Shown: piece after piece, positions 8,491 through 17,205 of the stretch
How positions within the stretch are numbered: position 1 is the first letter of the stretch
How the letters are laid out: each line of letters opens with the position of its first letter
Source of the DNA: Hymenobacter sp. YIM 151500-1
GTDB lineage: Bacteria > Bacteroidota > Bacteroidia > Cytophagales > Hymenobacteraceae
NCBI RefSeq assembly: GCF_025979885.1
Contig: NZ_CP110139.1
Location: 3,740,001 to 3,804,000 of the forward strand
Direction: 5' to 3'
Length of the DNA: 64,000 bases
The notes under the pieces: generated by a model
What the model was told of the DNA's origin: nothing
The model's input: the letters and a program-made list of their open reading frames with translations, nothing else
Database searches by the model: none
Position numbers and translations under genes: made by a program

Positions 8491-8907
8491 ATGAAACTGT
8501 ACCCGACGCTGGCCGCAGCCCTACTGCTCTGCGCCGCGGCCTTCACTACTCAGGCCCAAACCAAGCTGCCGCCCCGCAAGCCCGTGGCTCCCCGCCAGAA
8601 AGTCGTTATCAAGGGCGAAACCATGAAGGATGGTTTCCTGATGAAGGAAGGCAAAGTGATGATGACGCGCGACGCCCACACCTCCCCGCTCACCGCAGAA
8701 ACCAGCCTGGTCAACGGCACCAAAATCGGGGCCGACGGCACCGTAACCATGGCCGACGGTACCTCGGTTATGCTCAAGGAAGGCGACTACGTGTCGTTGA
8801 CCGGCCGCCTTACCACCATGGCCATGAAAGCCGAGCAGGACAGCCTGGCTCAGCTGGCCCGGCAGGGCGGCAAGGGCAAAAGCAAAATGAAAATCAAAAA
8901 GAAGTAG
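8491..8907 (+). CDS. Secreted DUF6799-like protein
   Basis: 138 residues with a signal peptide cut near TTQAQ (22-23). Two similar short modules follow, METs rich: GETMKDGFLMKEGKVMMTRD and NGTKIGADGTVTMADGTSVM followed by LKEGDYVSLTG, matching the repeat pattern I associate with DUF6799 in Bacteroidota. The Met-rich faces could bind metal, but that is inference. The C-terminus is very basic (KGKSKMKIKKK). ATG 8491 begins the signal peptide. Confidence 0.6.
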   Translation: MKLYPTLAAALLLCAAAFTTQAQTKLPPRKPVAPRQKVVIKGETMKDGFLMKEGKVMMTRDAHTSPLTAETSLVNGTKIGADGTVTMADGTSVMLKEGDYVSLTGRLTTMAMKAEQDSLAQLARQGGKGKSKMKIKKK

Positions 8908-8986
8908 GCGCCTGGCCTTTTCTCTGCCTGTCCGCGGGGCGGTTCGGCTGCGAATGCCGGGCCGTCCCGCGCGGCGTTTGGGGGGA

Positions 8987-9174
8987 GATGGTGATGGGGT
9001 GAGGAGGTGACAGGTGACAGGTAGACCATCCTGCTGAGCTTGTCGAAGCATCTCTCCCGCTTCGTCTGCACGATTGAAGTTAGACAGAGGTAGAGATGCT
9101 TCGACTTCGCCTCCGGCTGCGCTCAGCATGACGGTCTACCTGTCACCTGTCACCTGTCACCTCCTCACCCCTCA
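8987..9174. repeat. Family A palindromic element, copy 2
   Basis: Core about 9026-9134 with CTGCTGAGC...GAAGCATCTCTCCC and AGAGATGCTTCG...GCTCAGCATGACGG. The flanking arms GGTGAGGAGGTGACAGGTG and their complement include the stop codon of the 65-aa gene on the minus strand. Confidence 0.85.
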
Positions 9175-9369
9175 CGAAGTGCGGGTGTAATCTAGCAGCA
9201 CGTTTAGGCCCTCGGCATCGTCGGGGGCGTCTACTACTTCGTCTATCACAAACTGGATTTCGGCTTCGGTCCAGCCCTGGGCTTCGGCGGCTTTTACAAA
9301 GGCGTCCAGGGCCGCATACCGGCCGGCTTTGGCCGGGGCTGCCCACTGTACTTTCTTTTTGATGCGCAT
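9172..9369 (-). CDS. Small hypothetical protein
   Basis: 65 residues: a basic start (MRIKKK) then two amphipathic helices (RYAALDAFVKAAEAQGW and EAEIQFVIDEVVDA). No family recognised. Codon usage is GC-rich like its neighbours. The stop TGA lies inside the outer arm of the family A repeat. Confidence 0.5.
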   Translation of the reverse strand: MRIKKKVQWAAPAKAGRYAALDAFVKAAEAQGWTEAEIQFVIDEVVDAPDDAEGLNVLLDYTRTS

Positions 9370-9427
9370 GGCAAGAGAATGGGGTTGATGTGCCCGGTAG
9401 CTACGATTCGCCTGCTGGGCAGTTGGC

Positions 9428-10432
9428 TTAGTGCAGTCGGCGGCGCTGTTCGTCGATGCGGGCGTACATCTTGTTGAAAAACCGGTTGCGCTCCTTTTCC
9501 GAGACGCGGCTAATCAGGGTTGATTTCTCGGTTTGCACCCGCAGCCAGTGCTGCACCTCCCCGCAAAATTCGGCGTCGGAAGTGTGCAGGTAGTCCATGC
9601 CGTTGTAGGTGAGCAGCACCCGGCTCAGGCCGTCGGCCACGGTGAAGATGGTGTTGTCGAGGAGCAGGATTTCGTTGTAGTACAGCTGGTAAGGTGCCTG
9701 CTCGGCGCCGTCGCGCAGGGTGGCGCCCCGCACCGCCTGATGCTGGATGTGGCGAATCAGGGCCTCCACCTCATCGAGCAGGCGCTGGGCGTCGGTGGGC
9801 TGCTCGTAGAGGCCAGCCTGGTGGTAGTACTCGATTTGGCCCAGGGTGCTGTTAGCCGTTTCGTCGTTCCAGATTTCGGTGAGGGGCAGGCTCAGGTACT
9901 GCCGGGCGGCTGCCGCGCCAGCCGCCACCAGCTCATCGGGGATGTGGCGGGGGGCGAAGGACAGGCTTTGGTAGGCCTCGGCAGCCTTGATGGTTTTCAG
10001 CCAGAAAAACAGCTTGAACCGGGCCAGCTCCGGAAACAGAAAGTGGTAGAAGGCCGGAATGTCCTTGGCAGCATACGCCCCCAATTTTTCCTTGCCGCGG
10101 GCCGCCTGTTCAAAATACTCCCTGGTAATGGCCAGGTACTCCGCCAGCCCCTGCGGCAGGGCGTTGATGCTGACCCGCTGAAACGCCACCGCGAAACGAG
10201 GCCCCCCGAGCAGGTCGTGCAGGGCAATGTTGAAGTGCTGGGCCAGGCGGCCGGCTTCGTCCAGGCTCAGGGCCGTTTCGCCGCGCAGGCGGCGGTAGGC
10301 GCTGTCGGTGCTGAGGCCCAGCACGTCGGCAATTTCATCGGCCAGGGACAGGTGAGCCGGGGCCTGCGCCCGAATGGCGGCAAACAGCTGCGTCTGCAAC
10401 GGAAGCGAAGAGCTTGTTTTGGAAAAGGCCAT
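9428..10432 (-). CDS. Helix-turn-helix transcriptional regulator
   Basis: 334 residues. Residues about 10-75 form an HTH_3-type DNA-binding domain (SLADEIADVLGLSTDSAYRRLRGE, then SLDEAGRLAQHFNI). A long all-helical region follows with no ligand domain I can name; LFPELARFKLFFWLKTIK and RFFNKMYARIDEQRRR are typical of large HTH proteins seen in Cytophagales. ATG 10432 was chosen; the frame extends upstream but lacks family-like sequence. Divergent from the lipoprotein gene at 10684, which it may regulate. Confidence 0.65.
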   Translation of the reverse strand: MAFSKTSSSLPLQTQLFAAIRAQAPAHLSLADEIADVLGLSTDSAYRRLRGETALSLDEAGRLAQHFNIALHDLLGGPRFAVAFQRVSINALPQGLAEYLAITREYFEQAARGKEKLGAYAAKDIPAFYHFLFPELARFKLFFWLKTIKAAEAYQSLSFAPRHIPDELVAAGAAAARQYLSLPLTEIWNDETANSTLGQIEYYHQAGLYEQPTDAQRLLDEVEALIRHIQHQAVRGATLRDGAEQAPYQLYYNEILLLDNTIFTVADGLSRVLLTYNGMDYLHTSDAEFCGEVQHWLRVQTEKSTLISRVSEKERNRFFNKMYARIDEQRRRLH

Positions 10433-10683
10433 ACAGTGCGGCGGGCGCAGCGCCATGTTTTCGCGAAAAACCGGGCAACCCGTTCGGGAAGTTGCAAAAA
10501 ATGCGGCGGGCACGCCAGCGGCCGGCGCGGCGGCGGTGGGCAGCGGCGTTTTTCGCAGTGCCGCGCCCCGGAGCCGGAAAGGGCCGTTGGGCGCCCTGCA
10601 CAGTCGGGGCTAGGTTTGGGCAGGCTTCTACCGAGCCCTTCACCCATGTCTCCACCTCCATTGTCCGTACCGTGGGCAAACCG

Positions 10684-11454
10684 ATGAAAAACAGTCAGTT
10701 TCCGGGGCGCGTGGCTGCCGCTGTGGCCCTGGTTTTCGGCGTGGCGTGTACCACGCTGCGCGCACCGCTGCCAGCTTCTTTGGAAAACGCCCCGGCTTGG
10801 CAACTAAAAAAACACCGCGGAGGCGAAGGCGGGCAGCAGTTGCGCTTTGGCAACTTTGCCATTACCGATGTGCGCCGGGGCTGGCGGCACAGCCGGTCCC
10901 GGGGTGCCCGCCTCAACCTGCGCCTGAGCAGCAACGAGGCCGGCAGCGTATGGGTCGACTACACCGAAGCCCGTTCCCGGCAAAAGCTCTCCTTCGCCTT
11001 TCGGCCCGCGGGCAGCCCGGCCCCCTGGCTTGTTCAGAGCGTGGATTCGACGTGGCAGCAGGACCCCGATGAGCACGGTACGTACCAGACCTTGCGCGCC
11101 GTGTACCGCAGCACGCTGCAAGAGCCAACCCAACTGCCCTGGCTTCTGCAGCTGCGCACCGACTTCAGCCCCCAGGGCCGCCGGGTGGCCGGCCAGCTAA
11201 CCCGCGGCGCCGATACCGTGGTGCACGTGCAGCCCCTGTTCGAGTACGCGGCGGTGCCCGGCGCCTGGGTGCAGCTCCGGTCGGCCACGCCCACCGGCTA
11301 CGTGTTCCTAAACTCTGCGGGCCACGTGCTGGGCGCGGTGGAAGTGCTCGGCTGCGGCACAGTGTGGCTGGCCCCCGCCGCGCCCCCGGAGCTGCACCCG
11401 CCCCTGGCCGCCACCGCCGCGGCTCTGCTGCTCATGCCCGGCTACGATTGGTAG
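10684..11454 (+). CDS. Hypothetical lipoprotein
   Basis: 256 residues. The signal ends in FGVACTT (Cys22), a plausible lipobox. The mature part is beta-rich with alternating hydrophobic residues (GARLNLRLSSNEAGSVWVDYTEA; SFAFRPAG; VHVQPLFEYAAV) and ends in a hydrophobic Ala/Leu segment. No domain recognised. The start ATG 10684 lies immediately before the lysine-containing signal; the open frame upstream is not protein-like. Confidence 0.5.
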   Translation: MKNSQFPGRVAAAVALVFGVACTTLRAPLPASLENAPAWQLKKHRGGEGGQQLRFGNFAITDVRRGWRHSRSRGARLNLRLSSNEAGSVWVDYTEARSRQKLSFAFRPAGSPAPWLVQSVDSTWQQDPDEHGTYQTLRAVYRSTLQEPTQLPWLLQLRTDFSPQGRRVAGQLTRGADTVVHVQPLFEYAAVPGAWVQLRSATPTGYVFLNSAGHVLGAVEVLGCGTVWLAPAAPPELHPPLAATAAALLLMPGYDW

Positions 11455-11509
11455 GGAAGCTGGGGCCGCGGCAATAAACCAGCCAGGAGAAGCCAGCCTT
11501 GATGTCAAG

Positions 11510-11938
11510 TCAGCGCCTGATAACTTTCAGCTCTACCGGTGCTACTCCGGCGTCGATGATGCCGATTTTGCGGGCCGCTTTCTTGCTCAGGTCGATGACG
11601 CGGCCTTTGGCGTGCGGCCCCCGGTCGGTGATGATGACCTTGACTGAGCGGCGGTTGCGCGGGTTCGTGACGCGCACCACCGTGCCAAACGGCAGCGTAT
11701 TGTGAGCGGCGGTGCGCTTGTTGGGCCGGTACACGGTGCCGCTGGCCGTTTTGCGGCCGTTAAACTTGTCGGCGTAGTACGAGGCCTTGCCCGACTGCGT
11801 AAACGTGCCCGCCCCGCCCGCGCAGCTAGTCAGCAGCAGGCCCACCAGCAGCGTGCCCCACAGGTTCAAAAAAGAAAATCGGGAGCAGAAGAGACGCCGC
11901 CGAAACGGGCCGGCAGAGGCTGGGAGAGAAGAGCACAT
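11510..11938 (-). CDS. rlpA: RlpA-like lipoprotein (double-psi beta-barrel)
   Basis: 142 residues. Lipobox LLTSC after an N-terminal hydrophobic segment; then an RlpA double-psi beta-barrel with GKASYYADKFNGRKTASG, AAHNTLPFGTVVRVTN and VIITDRGPHAKGRVIDLSKKAA. RlpA proteins are septal lytic transglycosylases or peptidoglycan-binding proteins; the Asp of the DRGP motif is present. No SPOR domain, as in many Bacteroidota homologues. The gene follows the GH25 gene by 5 bases, so the two wall-active proteins form an operon. Confidence 0.85.
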   Translation of the reverse strand: MCSSLPASAGPFRRRLFCSRFSFLNLWGTLLVGLLLTSCAGGAGTFTQSGKASYYADKFNGRKTASGTVYRPNKRTAAHNTLPFGTVVRVTNPRNRRSVKVIITDRGPHAKGRVIDLSKKAARKIGIIDAGVAPVELKVIRR

Positions 11939-11943
11939 GGAAG

Positions 11944-12774
11944 TCAGGGCGTGGCCGGGCGGGGCGGGATGCGCAGGGCCATCAGGCGCTGAAAGTTACC
12001 CTGAAACACGTTGAAGTCAACGGCCCCGCGGATGCCGGGCACGTGGGCCTCGTCGGAGTGCTGCCAAATCAGCCACTTGTCGCGGGGCAGGGTGGGCTGC
12101 TCCACCTCGTAGTGGGCCAGCCACAGCGGATACTGGTCGAAGTGCCCGGCCAGGTGGCGCTTGTAGAAGCTGTAGTTGGAGTACAGAATGGGCCGCACGC
12201 CGTAGTGCCGCTCCACCAGCCGCAGCCAGGTAGCCACGCCGCGGCGCATCACGGCTACGTCGTGAAACTCGGGGTGCTCCACGTCGAGCACGGGCGGCAG
12301 GTCGCCGGGGCCCAGGGGCACGGTGCGCGTGAACAGGCTGGCCTGGCGGGCGCCGTCATAGTTGGGCTGAAAGTAGTGGTAGGCGCCCCGGTAGATGCCC
12401 GCCGCCCCCGCGCCCTGCCAGTTGCGCCGGAAACGCGGGTCGCGCAGGGTTACGCCTTCAGTAGCCTTGATAAAGGCAAACCGCACCCGGTGCCCCGCCA
12501 CCAGCGGCCAGTCGATGCGGCCCTGGTAAGCCGACACGTCGATGCCGTGCACGGAGTAGCCGGGCAGCAGGGGCGTTTTCTCGCGGCCGGTAAGGTAGCG
12601 GTAGGTAAGCGTGGCGTAGGTGCGGCGCACATACCGGTTGATCTGGCGCCGGTAGCGGCCGTAGAACACGAGGCTGCCTACCACCAGCACCAAGGCCACC
12701 AGCGGCAGCAGGCGCCGCCACCACGGGGTGGCGCGGCGGCTAGTGGAAGAACGACGACGGGTGGTGGTAGTCAT
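11944..12774 (-). CDS. Glycoside hydrolase family 25 lysozyme
   Basis: 276 residues. A basic N-terminus is followed by a single transmembrane anchor (about 20-38), then a GH25 domain: HGIDVSAYQG (start of the barrel), FAFIKATEG, YRGAYHYF, PPVLDVEH (the DxE catalytic pair) and PILYSNY, WLAHY, WLIWQHS. Cleaves the MurNAc-GlcNAc bond of peptidoglycan. First gene of the two-gene operon with rlpA. Confidence 0.9.
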   Translation of the reverse strand: MTTTTRRRSSTSRRATPWWRRLLPLVALVLVVGSLVFYGRYRRQINRYVRRTYATLTYRYLTGREKTPLLPGYSVHGIDVSAYQGRIDWPLVAGHRVRFAFIKATEGVTLRDPRFRRNWQGAGAAGIYRGAYHYFQPNYDGARQASLFTRTVPLGPGDLPPVLDVEHPEFHDVAVMRRGVATWLRLVERHYGVRPILYSNYSFYKRHLAGHFDQYPLWLAHYEVEQPTLPRDKWLIWQHSDEAHVPGIRGAVDFNVFQGNFQRLMALRIPPRPATP

Positions 12775-12853
12775 AGCGGGTGGCGGGCCAAAGGTAACGC
12801 CGAAGCCGGCGGTCCTGGTGCCCGCGCCGCCCGCAAATCAACCCAACGCCCAC

Positions 12854-12885
12854 TTTTTGCACCTTTGCAGTAGCCACTTACCTTG
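12854..12885 (+). promoter_or_regulatory. Bacteroidota-type promoter of the VF530-like gene
   Basis: A -33 element TTTG at 12856-12859 and a -7 element TACCTTG at 12879-12885 are 19 bases apart, 7 bases before the ATG at 12893. Both spacing and boxes fit the Bacteroidota sigma factor. Confidence 0.55.
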
Positions 12886-12892
12886 TCCCGCC

Positions 12893-13162
12893 ATGCCGCA
12901 CTACCCCGACCTGCCCGACGCCCGCGACGAATCCGGCCATCTCATCCGGGAGCTGCATGGCGTTACGCTGGCCCAGATTCTGGAGTACCTGGTGGCCCGG
13001 TACGGCTGGCCCGAGCTGGACCGCCGCATCCGCATCAACTGCTTCGCCGTCAACCCCAGCATCAAGTCCAGCCTCACCTTCCTGCGCCGCACCCCCTGGG
13101 CCCGCGAGAAAGTAGAAGAACTCTACATCCGCACCCGCACGGCGGAGGTATTAGGGACTTAG
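12893..13162 (+). CDS. VF530 family DNA-binding-type small protein (DUF2132)
   Basis: 89 residues. HGVTLAQILEYLVARYGW, RIRINCFAVNPSIKSSLTFL and RTPWAREKVEELYI are the full signature of the VF530/DUF2132 family, whose solution structure suggested DNA binding; the physiological role is unknown. The last residues LGT and the TAG stop are encoded within the TTAGGG-type oligomer repeat that fills the following gap. Confidence 0.85.
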   Translation: MPHYPDLPDARDESGHLIRELHGVTLAQILEYLVARYGWPELDRRIRINCFAVNPSIKSSLTFLRRTPWAREKVEELYIRTRTAEVLGT

Positions 13163-13462
13163 GGTCTTGGGGTCTTAGGGGCTTAGATGATGTTCTGCTA
13201 CACACCGTCACGCCTCAATGCGCAAGTAGACGTCACAAGAAAGTTGACCACCCGTATTTTTACATTGAAGCTGTTTAGGAAGTCGCCAAAATCCACCAGC
13301 CCGTCATGCTGAGCTTGCCGAAGCATCTCTACCTCTGACTAACTCTTAACGCTTGCTCAACGAAGCGGGAGAGATGCTTCGATAGGCTCAGCATGACGGG
13401 CTATGACTTCTTAAACAGCTTCATTTCTAAGCTCCTAAGCCCCCAAGTCCCTAAGTTCCTAC
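13151..13462. repeat. Family A palindromic element, copy 3, with nested arms
   Basis: Three nested inverted levels. Outermost: CTTAGGGTCTTGGGG-type oligomers (13151-13186) and their complement (13428-13461). Middle: GAAGCTGTTTAGGAAGTC (13267-13284) and its near-complement (13405-13422). Inner: family A core 13301-13400. Fills the gap between the VF530 stop and the next ATG. Confidence 0.8.
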
Positions 13463-13465
13463 CGC

Positions 13466-13792
13466 ATGGCTGACGTTTCGCAGAAATCAGGGCCGCTGGC
13501 GTTGCTGGTGGGGTTTGGGTTGTTTGTGCTGTTTGAGGCCGCGGCGTTTCAGCTGCTGCGCTTCGCTACCTCCGGGCTGGGCATGGACAACCAGTTTCAG
13601 CCCGAAAACACCATTGTCAGCAACTGGGTGAAGACGGTGGTATTTCTGCTGCTGCACCTAACGTTGGTGGTAGTGGCCGTGCTGGTGCTGAGCAACCGAA
13701 TGCCCCGGCGCTACCGGGGGCAGCTCATGGGCTGGTTTTACCTGTCCTTGCTCACGGGGTTTCTGCTACTCTGGCCGCTTTTTTATCCGTAG
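13466..13792 (+). CDS. Small membrane protein
   Basis: 108 residues with three hydrophobic segments (about 11-32, 50-74, 86-107), probably inner membrane. Short basic loops (NRMPRRYRG) suggest topology. No family recognised. Start ATG 13466 begins directly after the repeat. Confidence 0.55.
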   Translation: MADVSQKSGPLALLVGFGLFVLFEAAAFQLLRFATSGLGMDNQFQPENTIVSNWVKTVVFLLLHLTLVVVAVLVLSNRMPRRYRGQLMGWFYLSLLTGFLLLWPLFYP

Positions 13793-13810
13793 GTAGGCGC
13801 TAGGAAAAAC

Positions 13811-13838
13811 AAAAAAGCCACTGCGGAAGGCAGTGGCT
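13811..13838 (-). terminator. Rho-independent terminator of the Hsp20 gene
   Basis: Minus strand: AGCCACTGC, loop of five, GCAGTGGCT, then T-rich run. May also act on the convergent small membrane protein gene. Confidence 0.8.
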
Positions 13839-13893
13839 GGTGAAACCATGGTGCCGGTCGGTCCCGGCGTTATGCGCAGCTAACGAGTTTGGC

Positions 13894-14277
13894 TTAGCGC
13901 TGCTTGATGTTGATTTCGCGGGGCGTGTCGGTGGTGTTGCGGTACGGAATGCGCACGTGCAGCTCCTGGCCCTCAAACACCGCGTCGATGCGGCTCAGGT
14001 CGAGGTTGGAGGGCAGGGTGAGCACCCGGCTAAACAGCGGCGCCGACACGGTATCTTCCGGCGAGTGGCGGTACTCGGCGTACACGGTCAGCACGTTGTT
14101 GGCCAGCACCACGTGGAAGTTCTCGGGGCGCACCGATGGCACAGCCACCCGCACGACCACGCCCTTCTCGCGCTTGTCCACCCGCATGGCCGCCTGCGCA
14201 ACGCCCCCGCCCAGCGTGTTGAGCAGGTTGAGTTGCGGGACGATGTTGCGAATGAAGTCTTTGCTGATAAGATTCAT
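13894..14277 (-). CDS. Hsp20/alpha-crystallin family small heat shock protein
   Basis: 127 residues. An alpha-crystallin domain spans about 30-120, with VVVRVAVPSVRPENFHVVL, LTVYAEY, FSRVLTLPSNLD and the closing FEGQELHVRIPY strand. The IxI-like tail EINIKQ at the end can dock on neighbouring subunits. An ATP-independent holdase. Weaker than usual match in the central GVLTL motif, so a divergent member. Confidence 0.75.
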   Translation of the reverse strand: MNLISKDFIRNIVPQLNLLNTLGGGVAQAAMRVDKREKGVVVRVAVPSVRPENFHVVLANNVLTVYAEYRHSPEDTVSAPLFSRVLTLPSNLDLSRIDAVFEGQELHVRIPYRNTTDTPREINIKQR

Positions 14278-14541
14278 GGTGAAGCTCTGTTACTCTCTAA
14301 GTGTGTACCGGGCTATAGTCAAACGGTGTACCAACACACATAGATGGTCCCTGAAGCACGCAGTAAGACAGAGTGTCGTCTTTTGGGCCATGCAGCCGCC
14401 TTCTTGCTTGCCAATGTGGCTGATTAAAAGACCGTTCGGGCTTTGCTGCCTGGCATCTTGGCCGGCCCGCGGCGCGGCTCAGCCCGACCATTCCCCATGG
14501 CTTGCGTATAGGCGCAGTGTTGTTTGCCCTTTCCGCTTGAT

Positions 14542-15198
14542 ATGGTCCTGAATTCCTTTTCTACTACCCGCACGGCCCGCTACATCAGCCTGGGTGAAGC
14601 CGGCCCGCAGGTGCAGCACGTGTGGTTTTGCCTGCACGGCGAAAGTCAGCTGCTACCGGAGTTTGCCGCTCAGCTGGTCAACCTCGATACACCCGAGCGG
14701 CTGCTGATTCTGCCCGAAGCGTTGTCGCGCTACCCCGTGGCGCCCACGGCCGCCGAGCCCCTGGCTACGGCGGCCACCTGGTTTGCGCCTGGCTCCCTGC
14801 TGCCCGACCTAGCCGACCTAACCGCCTACCTTGATGCCCTGGCCGAGCAGGTGCTGGCCCAATGCCCGGCCGGGGTGCCCGTAACGGTGCTGGGCTACGG
14901 CCAGGGCGCTGCTGCGGCGTGCCGCTGGCTGGCCGGGGGCCGCATCGACTACGAACGGCTTATCCTGTACGCCTCCGTCTTCCCGCCCGAAATAGACCGT
15001 CGCTCCACTCTCGTGGCCCTGCCCGGCAAGCCCGTTACGCTCATCACCACCACTACCAACGTGTACACGCCCGAAGCTGCCGGCGAAGGCCTGCTCCAGG
15101 ACCTGCACGATGTGGGCCTGGATGCGCAGCTGCGCTACGTGTCGGAAGGCCCCCTGACCCTGGCCGCCTTGGGCGCCGCCCGTGAAGCTTCCGCTTAA
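14542..15198 (+). CDS. Alpha/beta hydrolase homologue lacking the catalytic triad
   Basis: 218 residues resembling the phospholipase/carboxylesterase (YpfH/EstB) family: VWFCLHGESQLLPEFAAQL, the WFAPGSLLPDL segment and a nucleophile-elbow region VTVLGYGQGAAAACRWL. In active members this reads GFSQGA; here position 120 is Gly, not Ser (GYGQG, 118-122). The Asp and the GH catalytic His expected near the C-terminus (where LRYVSEGPLTL now stands) are also not apparent. Probably a non-catalytic scaffold or binding protein. ATG 14542 gives a start right at the family N-terminus. Confidence 0.65.
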   Translation: MVLNSFSTTRTARYISLGEAGPQVQHVWFCLHGESQLLPEFAAQLVNLDTPERLLILPEALSRYPVAPTAAEPLATAATWFAPGSLLPDLADLTAYLDALAEQVLAQCPAGVPVTVLGYGQGAAAACRWLAGGRIDYERLILYASVFPPEIDRRSTLVALPGKPVTLITTTTNVYTPEAAGEGLLQDLHDVGLDAQLRYVSEGPLTLAALGAAREASA

Positions 15199-15401
15199 CC
15201 GGAGCAGGGCACGATGCAGAGACGCACCAGCGGGAGCCTCTTGCTGGAGAATGTCGCACATCAGGCGAGGTAGGACAGGGGTGGGGTTAGCATCGTACTG
15301 AAGAACTGGCCTACAGTCTATTAGCGCGAATTATAATACGCAAGCCAGAGAGAAGGTGCAGCCAAAGTGCGCGCCTTCCTACCAGCACTTCCGAAGCCCC
15401 T

Positions 15402-16508
15402 CTAGGTGCCCGCCACGGCGGGCGTAGCGGCTGGCGCATACGGCAAATGCCGCTTGAGTCGGTCCAGGGGCTCTTCGATAAACCGCCAGGAGGCGGCGCT
15501 AAGCAGCAGAAGCAAGGGGCTGAGCACGAGCACTGTGGGCACGGGTTCCAGGAGGATGTCGCGCCAGGCCGAGTCGGCGGCGAAGAGCTTAAACACTGCC
15601 CGCTGGTAGAGCACCGGCAGCAGCAGGTGGTAGAGGTAGAGCCCAAAGCTGCGCTGGCCCAGCCAGTGCAGGGCCGGGTGCAGCAGCCCCAGCCGGCGCA
15701 CCTGCTGCGGGTGGTGCAGCAGCCACCCCAGCGTGAGGAAAGCGGCTCCGGCGCCCACCGTCGGGAACAGCAGAAGCCAGAGGGTGCTGCCGCCCGCCAC
15801 CGCACCGTGGTGCAGCAGCACCCACAGCGCCCACCACGCACCCCAGGCCAGCAACACGGCGCGGCCTTGGGCCCAGCGCGGCAGCCACGCCGCGCCTTCA
15901 AACAGCCGCAGCAGGGTGCCGGCCGCAAACAGGTCGAGGGAGGACGGCAGCAGCACCAGCACAAAGCCCGGCGTCACGAGCAGGCTCCACGCCACCCGGA
16001 ACAGCAAGCCGGCCGCACCCAGGGCCAGCAGCCACCCGACCCGCCGGCCGATCAGGGCCAGCAGAAAAGGCCACAGCAGGTAGAATTGCTCATCCACGGC
16101 CAGGGTCCACAGGTGGCCGCACCCTTCGCCCCACTGCTGGAGGCGGTAAAAGAGCTGGTTGGCTCCCGGCAGCACAAACCACAGCGGATATTCCCGAACG
16201 GTAGCCAGGGGCAGCAAGGCACTCAGTGCCAGAGCGCAGTAGTAAGGCGGCAAAATCCGCAGCACCCGGCGCAGGTAGAACACGCCCAGGCGCTGCCGCC
16301 ACGGCCCCGGCGCGCCCGGATACACCTGCTGCTTCCAGACGATGCCCGAAATCAGGTAGCCACTAAGCACGAAAAACACCAGCCGGCCCATTTCGCCCAG
16401 CATCACCGGCGGCGTAGCCCAGTGCTGAAACACCACCACACCCACAGCCAAGGCCCGCACGCCGTTCAGCTCGGGGCGGTAAGCAAGCGGGGCCGTGGGA
16501 GCAGACAT
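15402..16508 (-). CDS. Acyltransferase 3 (OafA/YrhL-type) membrane protein
   Basis: 368 residues, about ten membrane segments. The N-terminal signature RPELNGVRALAVGVVVFQHW contains the conserved Arg-Ala and His of acyltransferase_3; FFVLSGYLISGIVW and the RRVLRILPPYY segment follow, and WTLAVDEQFYLLWPFLL carries the conserved E/Q FY motif. Such enzymes acetylate or acylate surface glycans. Substrate unknown and no polysaccharide locus is adjacent. Ends in IEEPLDRLKR. Confidence 0.9.
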   Translation of the reverse strand: MSAPTAPLAYRPELNGVRALAVGVVVFQHWATPPVMLGEMGRLVFFVLSGYLISGIVWKQQVYPGAPGPWRQRLGVFYLRRVLRILPPYYCALALSALLPLATVREYPLWFVLPGANQLFYRLQQWGEGCGHLWTLAVDEQFYLLWPFLLALIGRRVGWLLALGAAGLLFRVAWSLLVTPGFVLVLLPSSLDLFAAGTLLRLFEGAAWLPRWAQGRAVLLAWGAWWALWVLLHHGAVAGGSTLWLLLFPTVGAGAAFLTLGWLLHHPQQVRRLGLLHPALHWLGQRSFGLYLYHLLLPVLYQRAVFKLFAADSAWRDILLEPVPTVLVLSPLLLLLSAASWRFIEEPLDRLKRHLPYAPAATPAVAGT

Positions 16509-16562
16509 GGATAAGGCAGAAAATGAGCCGGCTAAAGTACGGCCCAGCGCGCGGGCTGGCCG

Positions 16563-16931
16563 CTACGACACCTGAAAATGTGGATTCTGGATGACGCCCA
16601 GCAAATTGCCGAACGGGTCCTGCACCGTGCCCACCCGGATGCCGCCGCCCACGTCGCGCACGGCTTCGTGGCGGTGAGCCCCCAAGCCCACGAGCCGCTC
16701 CAGGGCCGCGTCGGCATCGGGCACGCCCCAGTAGGCTACGGGCCCGCACTGCCCGGCCACCGGAGCGTGCGGGTCGAGGCCCAGCTCGAAGCCGCCGACG
16801 TTGAAGCCCACGTAAAAAGGCTCGTCAAAATACGGCTCAATTGCCAGCGCGCGGCTGTACCAAGCTTTGGCCCGCGCCAGGTCACCAACGGGATATACCA
16901 CCGTGCGCAGGCCTTGAAAGGGGAGAGACAT
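16563..16931 (-). CDS. VOC family (glyoxalase/bleomycin-resistance type) protein
   Basis: 122 residues with two beta-alpha-beta modules: LRTVVYPVGDLARAKAWYSRAL, then AYWGVPDADAALERLVGLGA and the closing VQDPFGNLLGVIQNP. The final FGNLxGxxxNP is typical. Metal-ligand positions are only partly His/Glu, so enzymatic role is uncertain. Confidence 0.85.
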   Translation of the reverse strand: MSLPFQGLRTVVYPVGDLARAKAWYSRALAIEPYFDEPFYVGFNVGGFELGLDPHAPVAGQCGPVAYWGVPDADAALERLVGLGAHRHEAVRDVGGGIRVGTVQDPFGNLLGVIQNPHFQVS

Positions 16932-16939
16932 TGGGTAGA

Positions 16940-17070
16940 TGTGAAAGGTGAGAAGTAAACCGTCATGCTGAGCGCAGCCGAAGCATCTCTACTGCTGGCT
17001 AACTCTTAACGCTTGCTCAACGAAGCGGGAGAGATGCTTCGGCTGCGCTCAGCATGACAACAGTACTTAT
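16940..17070. repeat. Family A palindromic element, copy 4
   Basis: Core 16960-17058: CGTCATGCTGAGCGCAGCCG and GAAGCATCTCTAC against GAGAGATGCTTCGGCTGCG and CTCAGCATGAC, loop containing GCTAACTCTTAACGC. It lies in the 274-base gap before the GNAT gene; nothing else is evident there. Confidence 0.8.
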
Positions 17071-17205
17071 GCGTTAGCACGCCGGATGCTTGGCGACACG
17101 TTCCTGTGGCTCGGCTGCGTCTAGCATATACAAACGTGCTTTATGAACATGCTCTTCGTCTTTTAAGCAGCCCGACAACCCGGCGCCAGTGGTCAGCAAA
17201 ACTGG

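Noticed and set aside
15447..16514. A 355-residue plus-strand open frame opposite the acyltransferase
   Set aside because: Gln/Pro/Arg-rich nonsense composition; the minus strand has clear acyltransferase_3 motifs.
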